Assembly (NCBI GenBank): GCA_038133845.1
Contig: JAYPUA010000046.1
Span: 1-25,808, forward strand
From: JAYPUA01 sp038133845
Lineage (GTDB): Bacteria; SAR324; NAC60-12
Length of the DNA: 25,808 bases
Direction of reading: 5' to 3'
Of this stretch, positions 7,854 through 15,736 are shown in pieces. Made by a program: the position numbers and the translations under genes. The number at the start of each line of letters is the position of its first letter. Within the stretch, counting starts at the first letter, position 1. The notes under the pieces were generated by a model that saw nothing but the letters and a program-made list of their open reading frames with translations, did no database searches and was not told the DNA's origin.

Positions 7854-9796
7854 GATTCAAGACCATTGACCCTCAGGAGTTGGGACAGTTTCGAGTCCGG
7901 GTCTACATCATCAGCGCGGTAATCGTCATTGTCTTCTCTCTGCTGGCGACACGCCTCTGGTACCTGCAGATCCTGAACGGAGAGACCTATGCCGATTATG
8001 CCAAGGGGAACCGGATTCGCCTCATCCCAGAGCCCGGACTCCGGGGGGTGATCTACGACCGCAACAACCAGGTCCTCGCAGAGAACCGCCCGGCGTATCA
8101 GCTACAGCTCATTCGAGAAGACACCCCGGATCTGGAGAAGACGCTCCGAAACGTCGAGCGTGCCTTGGGCATTCCCTACACTGCCTTGAAGAAGAAGGTC
8201 CAAGACCATCGAAGCTGGGCCAAGTTTCGGCCGATTGTACTGGATGAGGACATGGACTACCTCAAGGCGATGCTGGTGGAGACCTACAGCGACGACTTCC
8301 CCGGGATCTCGGTGGTCGTACAGTCTCGGCGCTTCTATCCCAACCGCAGGGCCGCAGCTCACGTGCTAGGGTACGTGGGGCTCTCCGATGACGAGGTCAG
8401 CACCTTGGAGAGCGACCGCCGCATGTCGAGCATGACCGTTGGCAAGGCGGGTGTGGAGCTGATTCAGAACGAGTCGATGATTGGCCGCGACGGAGGGCGA
8501 CAGATCGAGGTCGATCACCTCGGACGTGAGATGAAGATCCTCGGGAAGCCAGTCCCTTCACGTCCGGGACAGGACGTCTGGCTGACTGTGGACATCCGAC
8601 TGCAGCGTGCTGTGGATGAGGCGATGGAAGGCAAGGAGGGGGCGGTCGTGGTGATGAACCCACGTACCGGAGAGATCCTGGCGATGGCGAGCTATCCGGC
8701 ATTTGACCCGAACGCCTTTGCCGGAGGCATCGACGTGAGGAGTTGGAAGGCCCTTCTGGAGAATCCGGATCACCCGCTGGAGAACAAGTCCATCCAAGGC
8801 GTGTACCCTCCCGGCTCGATCTTCAAACTGGTGACCGCATACACCGGGCTGGCGCGGGGGGAGATCAACGCCAGCACTCGGCACTTCTGTGACGGAAACT
8901 ACTTTGTCAAGGGGCGGACCACCCCGTTTCGCTGCTGGAAGAAAGGCGGACACGGCTCTGTTGATGTGGTGGAAGCCATCCAGCACTCGTGCAACGTGTT
9001 CTTCTACAACGTGGGAGCTGGGGTGGGGGTCGATCGAATTTATGAGACCTCCCGGCTCTTTGGTCTGGGACAGCTGACTCAGCTTGGGCTACCCAGTGAA
9101 AAGATGGGGCTGGTGCCCAGCAGTGATTGGAAGGAACGTCAGTTTGGAGAGCGTTGGTATGCCGGCGAGACCCCTTCTCTCTCCATTGGGCAGGGATATC
9201 TCTCGCTCACACCACTGCAGGTGCTCAACATGGTCAATGTGGTGGCCAACGGAGGCACCTGGCACCGTCCGCGCTTGCTGATCAAGGCTCCTGCGGAGTC
9301 CAAGGACCTCGGGCTCAATCCGGAATACCTCCGGCTGATCCGAGAGGGGATGGTGGCGGTGGTCAACGCCCCGGGAGGGACCGCGGGCAAAGTTCGCCTG
9401 GAAAATTTTACGGTTGCCGGAAAGACAGCAACGTCGCAGGTGATCAGTCGGGAAACCCTGGAGTCTCTAGAAGAAGAGGAGCAGGAGTCCAAGGATTACC
9501 AGAACCACGCCTGGTTCGCGGCGTTTGCACCTGCAGAAGATCCGGAGATTTCCATGATCGTGCTGGTGGAGCACGGCGGTGGGGGCTCACGGGCCGCGGC
9601 ACCGGTAGCACGTGAAATCCTGGAATACTACCTCAACAACATCCGGGAAGCCCGTCAGAACGCCGGCACCCTCCGGAGCGATGCTCCCCTGGAGGTGGGC
9701 ATCATGGACCTGGAGGACGACTTCACGCTTCCGGCACCTGAAGACCTGGAGCTTTACAGCATGCGCCTGCAGGCCGCCTTCTTAACGGCAGAATAA
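7850..9796 (+). CDS. mrdA: Penicillin-binding protein 2 (class B transpeptidase)
   Basis: PBP2 cross-links peptidoglycan during cell elongation with MreC/MreD and RodA. The 648 residues show a membrane anchor at about 17-36, a dimerisation domain with the RGVIYDRN motif at 65-72, and a transpeptidase domain with nucleophile motif PGSIFK (Ser323, Lys326), SxN as Ser380-Cys381-Asn382, and the third motif as Lys525-Thr526-Ala527 (KTA) where nearly all family members have KTG. The start is GTG 7850, overlapping the mreD stop. The next gene is maf, not the common rodA, so the glycosyltransferase partner is elsewhere. About 50 residues follow the transpeptidase fold as a partly acidic tail. Confidence 0.95.
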   Translation: MRFKTIDPQELGQFRVRVYIISAVIVIVFSLLATRLWYLQILNGETYADYAKGNRIRLIPEPGLRGVIYDRNNQVLAENRPAYQLQLIREDTPDLEKTLRNVERALGIPYTALKKKVQDHRSWAKFRPIVLDEDMDYLKAMLVETYSDDFPGISVVVQSRRFYPNRRAAAHVLGYVGLSDDEVSTLESDRRMSSMTVGKAGVELIQNESMIGRDGGRQIEVDHLGREMKILGKPVPSRPGQDVWLTVDIRLQRAVDEAMEGKEGAVVVMNPRTGEILAMASYPAFDPNAFAGGIDVRSWKALLENPDHPLENKSIQGVYPPGSIFKLVTAYTGLARGEINASTRHFCDGNYFVKGRTTPFRCWKKGGHGSVDVVEAIQHSCNVFFYNVGAGVGVDRIYETSRLFGLGQLTQLGLPSEKMGLVPSSDWKERQFGERWYAGETPSLSIGQGYLSLTPLQVLNMVNVVANGGTWHRPRLLIKAPAESKDLGLNPEYLRLIREGMVAVVNAPGGTAGKVRLENFTVAGKTATSQVISRETLESLEEEEQESKDYQNHAWFAAFAPAEDPEISMIVLVEHGGGGSRAAAPVAREILEYYLNNIREARQNAGTLRSDAPLEVGIMDLEDDFTLPAPEDLELYSMRLQAAFLTAE

Positions 9797-9803
9797 CGAT
9801 CCC

Positions 9804-10403
9804 ATGCACGTCACCGTTCCTCTCTGCCTGGCCTCTTCCTCCCCGAGACGCCAGGAGTTTCTCCGCCGAATGAATTTTGAGTTCGAGTCCAACTCCCCGG
9901 ATGTGGACGAGAGCCGCCTGCCCGGCGAGGAGATCAATGAGTTCCTCCTGCGGGTGAGCCTCTCGAAGGCGCATGCGGTCACTCCGGCACACCCGGATGC
10001 GCTGGTACTGGCTGGCGACACGGTCGTCGTCGTCGATGACGAGGTCCTCGGCAAACCCAGGAACCCGGAGCACGCCCGGGAGATGCTGTATCGCCTTGAA
10101 GGGCGCTGGCACGAGGTCCGCTCCGCCTATGTCCTGGAGCACCGCTCTCAACAGGAGGTGGTGTCCGGCCTGGAGGTCACTCGGGTCTGCCTCTTCCCGC
10201 TCTCCTCGCAACTGATCGATTGGTATGTCTCCACCGGAGAAGGCGTGGACAAGGCCGGTTCGTATGCGATTCAGGGGCTTGGAACCTGCTTGGTGGAGCG
10301 CATCGAAGGGTCCTATACCAACGTGATGGGGTTCCCGATAGAGCGTATCCTCCGGGACATGGAGGTCAAGGGCTGGCTGTCGTTCTCGCAGGAGTCCGCA
10401 TGA
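9804..10403 (+). CDS. maf: Maf family nucleotide pyrophosphatase
   Basis: Maf proteins hydrolyse non-canonical or pyrimidine nucleoside triphosphates to monophosphates and have been linked to septum control. The 199 residues carry the N-terminal ASSSPRR signature (10-16), SKA (54-56), GDTVV with catalytic Asp72, VLGKP (81-85), EGRWHEV (99-105) and DKAGSYAIQG (149-158), all in family order. The gene starts seven bases after mrdA; association of maf with mre/mrd genes is common. Its stop overlaps the start of the downstream barrel gene by ATGA. Confidence 0.94.
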   Translation: MHVTVPLCLASSSPRRQEFLRRMNFEFESNSPDVDESRLPGEEINEFLLRVSLSKAHAVTPAHPDALVLAGDTVVVVDDEVLGKPRNPEHAREMLYRLEGRWHEVRSAYVLEHRSQQEVVSGLEVTRVCLFPLSSQLIDWYVSTGEGVDKAGSYAIQGLGTCLVERIEGSYTNVMGFPIERILRDMEVKGWLSFSQESA

Positions 10404-11389
10404 TCCGACACGCAGGAGCCCTCTTGGGAGTGCTGCTAGGCATGCTGTCTTCTGCAAATGCCTGGGAGGCCCTGGACCGGCTCCCGGAGTCTGCCTGGCG
10501 CTTTCAACTGGAGTTGCAGCACACGCCAACCTACTCCGAGGCCTTCAACCGTTATGGCGAGCGTGTGCCGCTTCAGGACCTGCTCTTGCTCGAAGAAGGT
10601 CTGGAGGGCATGCTCTCCGGGGAGATCCGCCGGACGGAAACCCGCCTCGAACTGCAGCTGGATCAGGGACTCGGTGATCGGTGGTCCTGGGGCCTGAGGG
10701 TGCCTGTGGTGAGCAGCCGTCAGAGCGCATCTCTTGAGGTGGAATCCGGAACCACGGCGCAGGTGGAGCAGGCCACACAGGTGGAGCAGGCGACCCGGAG
10801 CGAGACCCTCAGCGGGCTCGGTGACGTGACGGCATCCTTCGCGAAGGTCCTGAACCAGACCCTGAAGAGCAACGTCTTTGGCGGTTTTCAGCTGACCCTG
10901 CCTACGGGGAAAGCTGATTCAGCAAGGGGAATGTACGCACAGGCGCTCGGTGATGGACAGATGGATGTGGGCGCGTTCCTGCAGTCTGACTGGATGCCGT
11001 TTGTTCCGGGATGGCGCAACATCATCCGAGGAGAGATCACGAATCAACTGGCCGGACGTCGAAAGAACCTCGCGGGAGAGGAGGTGCTCTACGCTCCCGG
11101 AACCCGGGTGCAGGCTGCGTATGGGTGGACTTGGGAACGCCGCAACTGGATTGCCGGAGCCAACCTGCGACACACCTTGCAGCAGACCGCGACCCTCGGC
11201 GTCTCTCAAAACAACCCGATGGTCTTGCAGGAACTCTCCGTGCTGGTTGGATACGGAAACCTCAGCGACCTGGAGCAAAATCCCATCACGCATCCGGAAC
11301 AGTTCAGGCTGGAGTGGACTACCCCAATCCGTGGGGAGAATGCTCCTGCTCGCCAACACCTCGCTCTAAGCTGGCTCGGGTTCTTCTAG
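10400..11389 (+). CDS. Putative outer-membrane beta-barrel protein, function unknown
   Basis: The 329-residue protein begins with a signal peptide ending near Ala21 (SSANA before Trp-Glu-Ala). It continues with alternating hydrophobic/polar strands (RTETRLELQLDQGLGDRWSW, SNVFGGFQLTLPTG) and ends in Trp-Leu-Gly-Phe-Phe, the terminal Phe used by the BAM machinery. This fits a transporter-like or structural barrel; I cannot place it in a named family. ATG 10400 overlaps the maf stop and has AGGAG five bases upstream, so it is preferred to in-frame upstream starts inside maf. A short tandem duplication encodes QVEQAT twice at residues 121-132. It is the last gene of the plus-strand block. Confidence 0.75.
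   Translation: MIRHAGALLGVLLGMLSSANAWEALDRLPESAWRFQLELQHTPTYSEAFNRYGERVPLQDLLLLEEGLEGMLSGEIRRTETRLELQLDQGLGDRWSWGLRVPVVSSRQSASLEVESGTTAQVEQATQVEQATRSETLSGLGDVTASFAKVLNQTLKSNVFGGFQLTLPTGKADSARGMYAQALGDGQMDVGAFLQSDWMPFVPGWRNIIRGEITNQLAGRRKNLAGEEVLYAPGTRVQAAYGWTWERRNWIAGANLRHTLQQTATLGVSQNNPMVLQELSVLVGYGNLSDLEQNPITHPEQFRLEWTTPIRGENAPARQHLALSWLGFF
10760..10795 (+). repeat. Two-copy 18-base tandem duplication within barrel gene
   Basis: Two adjacent 18-base units at 10760-10777 and 10778-10795 match at 16 of 18 positions. They keep the frame and encode Gln-Val-Glu-Gln-Ala-Thr twice, in a polar stretch that is probably a loop of the putative barrel. This looks like a recent slippage duplication. 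Confidence 0.8.
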
Positions 11390-11395
11390 AACTCC

Positions 11396-11414
11396 CCCCA
11401 CTAACCGCGTGGGG
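11396..11414. terminator. Stem-loop between convergent genes
   Basis: CCCCAC at 11396-11401 pairs with GTGGGG at 11409-11414 around a 7-base loop. It sits in the 30-base gap between the convergent barrel gene (plus) and the Gfo/Idh/MocA gene (minus). Neither side has a T tract, so it is at best a weak bidirectional terminator or 3'-end protector. Confidence 0.35.
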
Positions 11415-11419
11415 TCGGA

Positions 11420-12595
11420 TTACTCCAGCGAGGTCCAGACTCCGCCGGCCTGACTGGACCGGAGCACCGCATCCACAAAGCGCATCCCGGCGACTCCTTC
11501 CTCCAACCCTGGAAACATCACTGACGCTGAGGGCCCCGTCCCGTTTCGCTGAGCGACAAGGGCCTCGGCAACCTCTGTGTAAAGGTTGGCAAAGCCTTCG
11601 AGGTAGCCTTCCGGATGCCCCGGCGGGATGCGGGTCAGGCGTTCAGCCGCGTTGGTGAGTCCGGGACCCCCTCGAGTGAGCAGGCGCGGAGGTTCCCCGA
11701 GTGGAGACCATTTGAGGACGTTCGGATTCTCCTGCGACCACTCCAACCCCCCTTTTTCTCCATAGACCCGCAACCGGAGCGCATTCTCGTTTCCGGGAGC
11801 GACCTGGCTGGCCCAGAGCATGCCCTTGGCACCTTCGGCAAAGCGCAGGAGAACGTGCACGTTGTCGTCCAGTAGCCGACCTTCGACGAAAGAGGTAAGG
11901 TCAGCGAGCACAGACTGTGGGGTGAGTCCGCTGACAAAACAGGCGAGGTGGAACGCGTGAGTTCCGATATCGCCGAGGCACCCACCTCCTCCGGCACGCG
12001 CTGGATCGGTCCGCCACTCGGCCTGCTTCTGCCCGGTGTCCTCCAGCTTCTCGGAGAGCCAGTCCTGCGGATACTCGACCTGAATCACCCGGAGCGCACC
12101 CAACTCACCCTGAGAGACCATCTCCCGGGCGTGCCGGATCAGCGGGTAGCCGCTGTAGTTATAGGTTACAGCGAACAGGCAGCCTTTTGCAGAAGCCAAC
12201 TCCTGCAGACCAACCGTCTCCTGCAGATTTGCGGCAAGGGGCTTGTCGCAGATCACGTGGATGCCCGCCTCCAGAAACACTTGGGCCACCGGGACGTGCA
12301 GGTGGTTGGGGGTGACAATCACCACGGCCTCAATCCCATCCGCACGAGAGGCCTCCTTCTGGGCCATCTCCTCAAAGCTGCCGTAGCAGCGCTCCGGTGC
12401 CAATCCAAGGGCCACTCCAGAGCGACGGGACCGCTCGGCCTCGGAAGAGAGGGCTCCGGCGACCAACACGTAGCGGTCGTCCAGGCGTGCCGCAATCCGA
12501 TGCACTGCTCCGATGAAAGCGCCTTCTCCTCCACCGACCATCCCGTAGCGGATGCGTTGAGAGGCTGGAGCCTCGTTTGTTCCTTCAATGCTCAT
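11420..12595 (-). CDS. Gfo/Idh/MocA family oxidoreductase (module A)
   Basis: This 391-residue NAD(P)-dependent sugar or glycoside dehydrogenase has the Rossmann motif GMVGGGEGAFIG at 18-29, TPNHLH at 95-100, the CDKPL variant of the EKP motif with Lys118, and GDIGTHAFH at 208-216 holding the likely catalytic Asp209 and His213. Members oxidise or reduce ring hydroxyls of sugars, inositols and glycosides, so the substrate cannot be read from sequence. It is the last gene of the minus-strand locus, 24 bases after the longer TIM-barrel isomerase, an adjacency that suggests the two act in succession. A GAGGA site precedes ATG 12595. It shares fold but little detailed sequence with the second Gfo/Idh/MocA gene at 13799-14929. 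Confidence 0.9.
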   Translation of the reverse strand: MSIEGTNEAPASQRIRYGMVGGGEGAFIGAVHRIAARLDDRYVLVAGALSSEAERSRRSGVALGLAPERCYGSFEEMAQKEASRADGIEAVVIVTPNHLHVPVAQVFLEAGIHVICDKPLAANLQETVGLQELASAKGCLFAVTYNYSGYPLIRHAREMVSQGELGALRVIQVEYPQDWLSEKLEDTGQKQAEWRTDPARAGGGGCLGDIGTHAFHLACFVSGLTPQSVLADLTSFVEGRLLDDNVHVLLRFAEGAKGMLWASQVAPGNENALRLRVYGEKGGLEWSQENPNVLKWSPLGEPPRLLTRGGPGLTNAAERLTRIPPGHPEGYLEGFANLYTEVAEALVAQRNGTGPSASVMFPGLEEGVAGMRFVDAVLRSSQAGGVWTSLE

Positions 12596-12619
12596 GATAT
12601 CCTCGCTCCGTCAAGTCCT

Positions 12620-13675
12620 TCAGTCCAGGCCCAACATGCGCCGGTTGGCGGCCTCGTCGGTTCCGCTGTCTGCAAAGTCGTCAAAAGCCTTCTCGGTCAC
12701 CTGGATGATGTGCTGCTCAATGAAGGGGGCTCCTTCGGCGGCACCCTGCTCCGGATGCTTGAGGCAGCACTCCCACTCGAGCACCGCCCAGCCCGGGAAG
12801 TCGTACTGGGCCATCTTGGAGAAAATTGCCGAGAAGTCGACCTGACCATCTCCCAGGGAACGGAAACGTCCGGCCCGGTTGACCCATGACTGATATCCTC
12901 CGTAAACCCCCTGCCGTCCGGTCGGGTTGAACTCTGCATCCTTGACATGGAAGATCTTGATCAGGTCGTGGTAGATGTCGAGGTGATCCAGATAGTCCAG
13001 CGCCTGGAGCACATAGTGGCTTGGGTCATAGAGCATCCGGCAGCGCGGATGGTTCCCGGTGCGCTCGAGGAACATCTCGAAGGTCACCCCATCGTGCAGG
13101 TCTTCTCCGGGATGAATCTCGTAGCATACGTCCACTCCAGCGTCTTCAAACGCATCAAGGATGGGGCGCCAGCGCTTGGCCAACTCATCAAACGCCGTCT
13201 CGACCAAACCGGCTGGACGCTGAGGCCATGGATAGAGATAAGGCCAGGCCAGGGCTCCTGAGAAGGTCGCGTGAGCGGTCAAACCCAGATTCCGGGATGC
13301 CTTGGCGGCAAGGAGCAGCTGCTGAGTCGCCCACTCCTGACGCGCCTTCGGGTTGCCCCGGACCTCCGGAGCAGCGAAGCCGTCAAAGGCCTCGTCGTAT
13401 GCCGGATGTACGGCAACCAACTGGCCCTGCAGGTGGGTGGACAACTCGGTGATCTTCAGCCCGTGCGAGGCGGCGACCCCGGTGACCTCGTCACAGTACG
13501 CCTGAGACGTGGCGGCCTGCTCCAGATCAAACAGGCGAGCGTCCCAACTGGGAACCTGCACCCCCTGGTATCCCAGCCCGGCGACCCACTCGCAGATGCT
13601 GTCAAAGGAGTTGAACGGGGCGTCGTCCCCAGCAAATTGAGCGAGAAAGATCGCCGGACCTTGAATCGTTTTCAT
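12620..13675 (-). CDS. Sugar phosphate isomerase/epimerase-like TIM-barrel protein (module A)
   Basis: The 351 residues belong to the xylose isomerase-like/AP-endonuclease-2 TIM-barrel superfamily. Likely divalent-metal ligands are visible as Glu186 (YEIHPGED), Asp217 and His220 (YDPSHY), His243 (FHVKD) and Glu300 (LEWE). It is about 100 residues longer than the second isomerase in this locus and belongs to a different subfamily. Enzymes of this type isomerise or epimerise ketoses and keto-glycosides, commonly next to Gfo/Idh/MocA dehydrogenases as here. I chose ATG 13675 because GGAGG lies five bases upstream; a GTG at 13687 would place the ribosome site inside the gene. The 123-base gap before it holds two hairpins. 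Confidence 0.88.
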   Translation of the reverse strand: MKTIQGPAIFLAQFAGDDAPFNSFDSICEWVAGLGYQGVQVPSWDARLFDLEQAATSQAYCDEVTGVAASHGLKITELSTHLQGQLVAVHPAYDEAFDGFAAPEVRGNPKARQEWATQQLLLAAKASRNLGLTAHATFSGALAWPYLYPWPQRPAGLVETAFDELAKRWRPILDAFEDAGVDVCYEIHPGEDLHDGVTFEMFLERTGNHPRCRMLYDPSHYVLQALDYLDHLDIYHDLIKIFHVKDAEFNPTGRQGVYGGYQSWVNRAGRFRSLGDGQVDFSAIFSKMAQYDFPGWAVLEWECCLKHPEQGAAEGAPFIEQHIIQVTEKAFDDFADSGTDEAANRRMLGLD

Positions 13676-13680
13676 GAGGA

Positions 13681-13685
13681 CCTCC
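13681..13685 (-). promoter_or_regulatory. Ribosome binding site deciding the 13675 start
   Basis: GGAGG on the minus strand lies five bases before ATG 13675. It overlaps the codons that would follow an alternative GTG start at 13687, which is therefore rejected. Confidence 0.7.
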
Positions 13686-13714
13686 ACAGGGCAAGAGTCA
13701 GAAATCGTGAAGCA

Positions 13715-13740
13715 TTCCGGAGAGTCGGGCTTCTCCGGAA
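13715..13740 (-). other. Intergenic stem-loop with 9-bp perfect stem
   Basis: TTCCGGAGA at 13715-13723 and TCTCCGGAA at 13732-13740 form a perfect 9-bp inverted repeat around an 8-base loop. It lies between the two Gfo/epimerase modules. No T tract follows in the minus direction, so mRNA protection or partial termination is more likely than full termination. Confidence 0.55.
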
Positions 13741-13747
13741 AGGACGT

Positions 13748-13768
13748 TCGGGCTGAGTATGCCCGAAA
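13748..13768 (-). other. Second intergenic stem-loop
   Basis: TTCGGGC at 13748-13754 and GCCCGAA at 13762-13768 form a perfect 7-bp stem with a 7-base loop. It sits seven bases from the larger hairpin and is met first by minus-strand transcription, 30 bases after the stop of the Gfo gene at 13799. No T tract follows. Confidence 0.5.
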
Positions 13769-13798
13769 ATGCGAGGGGGCGCAACTGCCTGAAGCGTC

Positions 13799-14929
13799 TC
13801 AGCGCAGCAGCGCCTGAGCGACCTCGGCAGTCAGTGGTTCCGGACGGGTACAGGTGGTCTGCATTTCCACAGTCTCCCGGGTCTCTGCCGCCTTGAGGAT
13901 GGCCGTCATCACCTCCACTCCGTGCAGAGGGCGCTCGATGGAGCAGCGCGCATCACGTCCGGTCTGGATCGCCTCCGCCAGGTCGGCCAGCCCGCTGGTG
14001 CGGTAGTTGGCCACCGGCCCACGGGGCGTGTCCTGATTCGGGACCCCGAAGGGGTGCGCGTCTGTGGTGACGGCTTCAAACTCGCCATCTCGTCGGCTTT
14101 GCAACAGGTCACCTCCAAAGAAGTTGGGATCCGGAACCACTAGAGAGCCCTCTGTCCCATAAAGCTCCATGTTGCGGTGTCCATGCTTCCAGACGTCCCA
14201 ACTGGCTCCGAGGGTGATCAGGGCTCCGTTGGCAAACTCCAGGATCGCGTGGATCGTGGTTGGAGTGTTCACCCGAATCTTCTCTCCGGATCGCGGCTGG
14301 CTGGTGATCGTGCGCTCCCTTTGCGGAATGCTGGAGAGCGCGGTGACCCGCAGCACCGGACCGATCAGGTGAATCAGGTTGCCGATGTAGTACGGGCCGA
14401 GGTCGAGCACTGGCCCTCCTCCGGGCTGGAAGAAGAAGTCCGGGTTCGGATGCCAGTGCTCCATGCCGTGGCTGAGGACGTGACAGGTGCCCCCAACGAT
14501 CGCTCCAAGACTTCCGGAGTCGATCAGGGCCCGGGCTTGCTGGTGTGTGCCCCCAAGGAAGGTGTCCGGGGCACAGGCGACCCGCAGTCCCTTTGCCTTC
14601 GCCAGATCCCGCAGGGCGACGGAGTCTCCCAGAGAGAGCGTGAGCGGCTTCTCCGAGTAGACGTGCTTTCCGGACTCCAGGATGGCCTTGGAGACGTCGA
14701 AGTGGGCGTTGGGGACGGTGAGATTGACGACGATGTCGAGGTTTGAGGCCAGCAGGTCCTCCACGCTCAAGGCCTCCACTCCAAACTCTTTGGCCTGGGC
14801 CTGAGCGGCCTCCGGATTGAGGTCGGCGCAGGCTTGAACCTCAATGGTCTTGAAGAGCTTGGAGAGGCGGAAGTAGGCAGAGGAGATGTTGCCGCATCCG
14901 ATCACACCAACATTGAGAACACCAGACAT
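13799..14929 (-). CDS. Gfo/Idh/MocA family oxidoreductase (module B)
   Basis: The 376 residues show the N-terminal NAD(P) motif GVIGCGNIS at 8-16, VPNAHF at 72-77, the canonical SEKPL with Lys94, and a C-terminal substrate domain with HWHPNPDFFF and GGGPVLDLGPYY near 159-181, where Asp176 and Tyr180 stand in the catalytic region. This HPNP/GGGPxxDxGPYY subgroup is frequent in sugar-catabolic loci of soil and plant-associated bacteria. The gene begins three bases after the stop of the 249-residue isomerase gene, so the pair is almost certainly co-translated. Probable role is oxidation or reduction of an imported glycoside or sugar; the exact substrate is unknown. Confidence 0.9.
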   Translation of the reverse strand: MSGVLNVGVIGCGNISSAYFRLSKLFKTIEVQACADLNPEAAQAQAKEFGVEALSVEDLLASNLDIVVNLTVPNAHFDVSKAILESGKHVYSEKPLTLSLGDSVALRDLAKAKGLRVACAPDTFLGGTHQQARALIDSGSLGAIVGGTCHVLSHGMEHWHPNPDFFFQPGGGPVLDLGPYYIGNLIHLIGPVLRVTALSSIPQRERTITSQPRSGEKIRVNTPTTIHAILEFANGALITLGASWDVWKHGHRNMELYGTEGSLVVPDPNFFGGDLLQSRRDGEFEAVTTDAHPFGVPNQDTPRGPVANYRTSGLADLAEAIQTGRDARCSIERPLHGVEVMTAILKAAETRETVEMQTTCTRPEPLTAEVAQALLR

Positions 14930-14932
14930 GGC

Positions 14933-15682
14933 TCACTCCGCAAAAGATTGAACGGTTTCCAGGGAGCGGCGTGCGAAGCGGGCCACATCGCTGGGCTTGT
15001 CATGCTCCATCACATACCACTGGGCCGGAGTCTGCCGAAGCTGCGTGTAGAGCCCGGGCCAGTCGATCACTCCGTGGCCGACGTCGGCCCAGCCGTCTTC
15101 GTCCGGGTTCTCTCCGGCTGGAGCGATGTCCTTGACGTGCACGGCACAGAGCCGATTTCCATAGCGCCGGATCCACTCCTGCGGATCGGCTTTGCCTCGT
15201 ACAACCCAGGCCAGGTCCATCTCCCAGCCCAACTCGGAGTTCTCCAAGAGGATCTCCATGGGGGTTTGGCCGTTTTCAAGGGGGACAAACTCGAAGTCGT
15301 GGTTGTGCCAGCCAAAGCCCAACCCGGCAGAAAGGTAGGGCTTCCCCACCGCATTGAGAGTCTCAGCCATCTGCTTCCAGCCCTCTGCATTGGCCGGGCG
15401 CTGCTCCACGGTGAGGTGAGGACAGATCACGGTCTCCACTCCCAGAGTCTCGATGATGCGCCTGGCATCGTCGACCTGGTCCTGGAGCAGAGCGAGCCCG
15501 AAGTGTCCGGTGGGCATGCTCAGACCGTTTCGGTCCAGATCCTGGCGCAGTTCGGTGGCTTGATCATAAAGCCCGCCGAAGCCTTCGACCTGGGTATAGC
15601 CCAGCTCGGCAAGCAGTTGGAGGGTCGTGCTCAGGGGCGGATGATTTCGTGCGCTGTAGAGTTGAAAGGACCATTCGGTCAT
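14933..15682 (-). CDS. Sugar phosphate isomerase/epimerase-like TIM-barrel protein (module B)
   Basis: This 249-residue xylose isomerase-like TIM-barrel protein opens with SFQLYSAR, the usual first strand of the family. Candidate metal and substrate residues are His126/His128 (WHNHDFEF), Asp155 (WEMDLAWV), His182 (HVKDI) and Glu226 (VMEHD). Its size and layout resemble hydroxypyruvate isomerase/inosose dehydratase-type members and E. coli YcjR, which acts on 3-keto-glycosides. AGGAG lies five bases before ATG 15682. It directly precedes the module-B Gfo/Idh/MocA gene, and a terminator-like hairpin separates it from the aldo/keto reductase upstream. Confidence 0.88.
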   Translation of the reverse strand: MTEWSFQLYSARNHPPLSTTLQLLAELGYTQVEGFGGLYDQATELRQDLDRNGLSMPTGHFGLALLQDQVDDARRIIETLGVETVICPHLTVEQRPANAEGWKQMAETLNAVGKPYLSAGLGFGWHNHDFEFVPLENGQTPMEILLENSELGWEMDLAWVVRGKADPQEWIRRYGNRLCAVHVKDIAPAGENPDEDGWADVGHGVIDWPGLYTQLRQTPAQWYVMEHDKPSDVARFARRSLETVQSFAE

Positions 15683-15736
15683 GGGAGCTCCTGGAGAGTG
15701 AGTGATTGCGGGGGTGGATTGTGAGTTGCCTCAGTG

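Noticed and set aside
10220..10399. Upstream start for the barrel protein inside maf
   Set aside because: The added residues are an out-of-frame reading of maf, and the signal peptide begins at ATG 10400 with a good ribosome site.
11948..12889. Plus-strand open frame of 313 codons opposite the module-A genes
   Set aside because: It crosses two real minus-strand genes and their gap and has no family resemblance.
14834..15724. Plus-strand open frame of 296 codons opposite the module-B genes
   Set aside because: It crosses the boundary between two clear minus-strand genes and has no recognisable domain.
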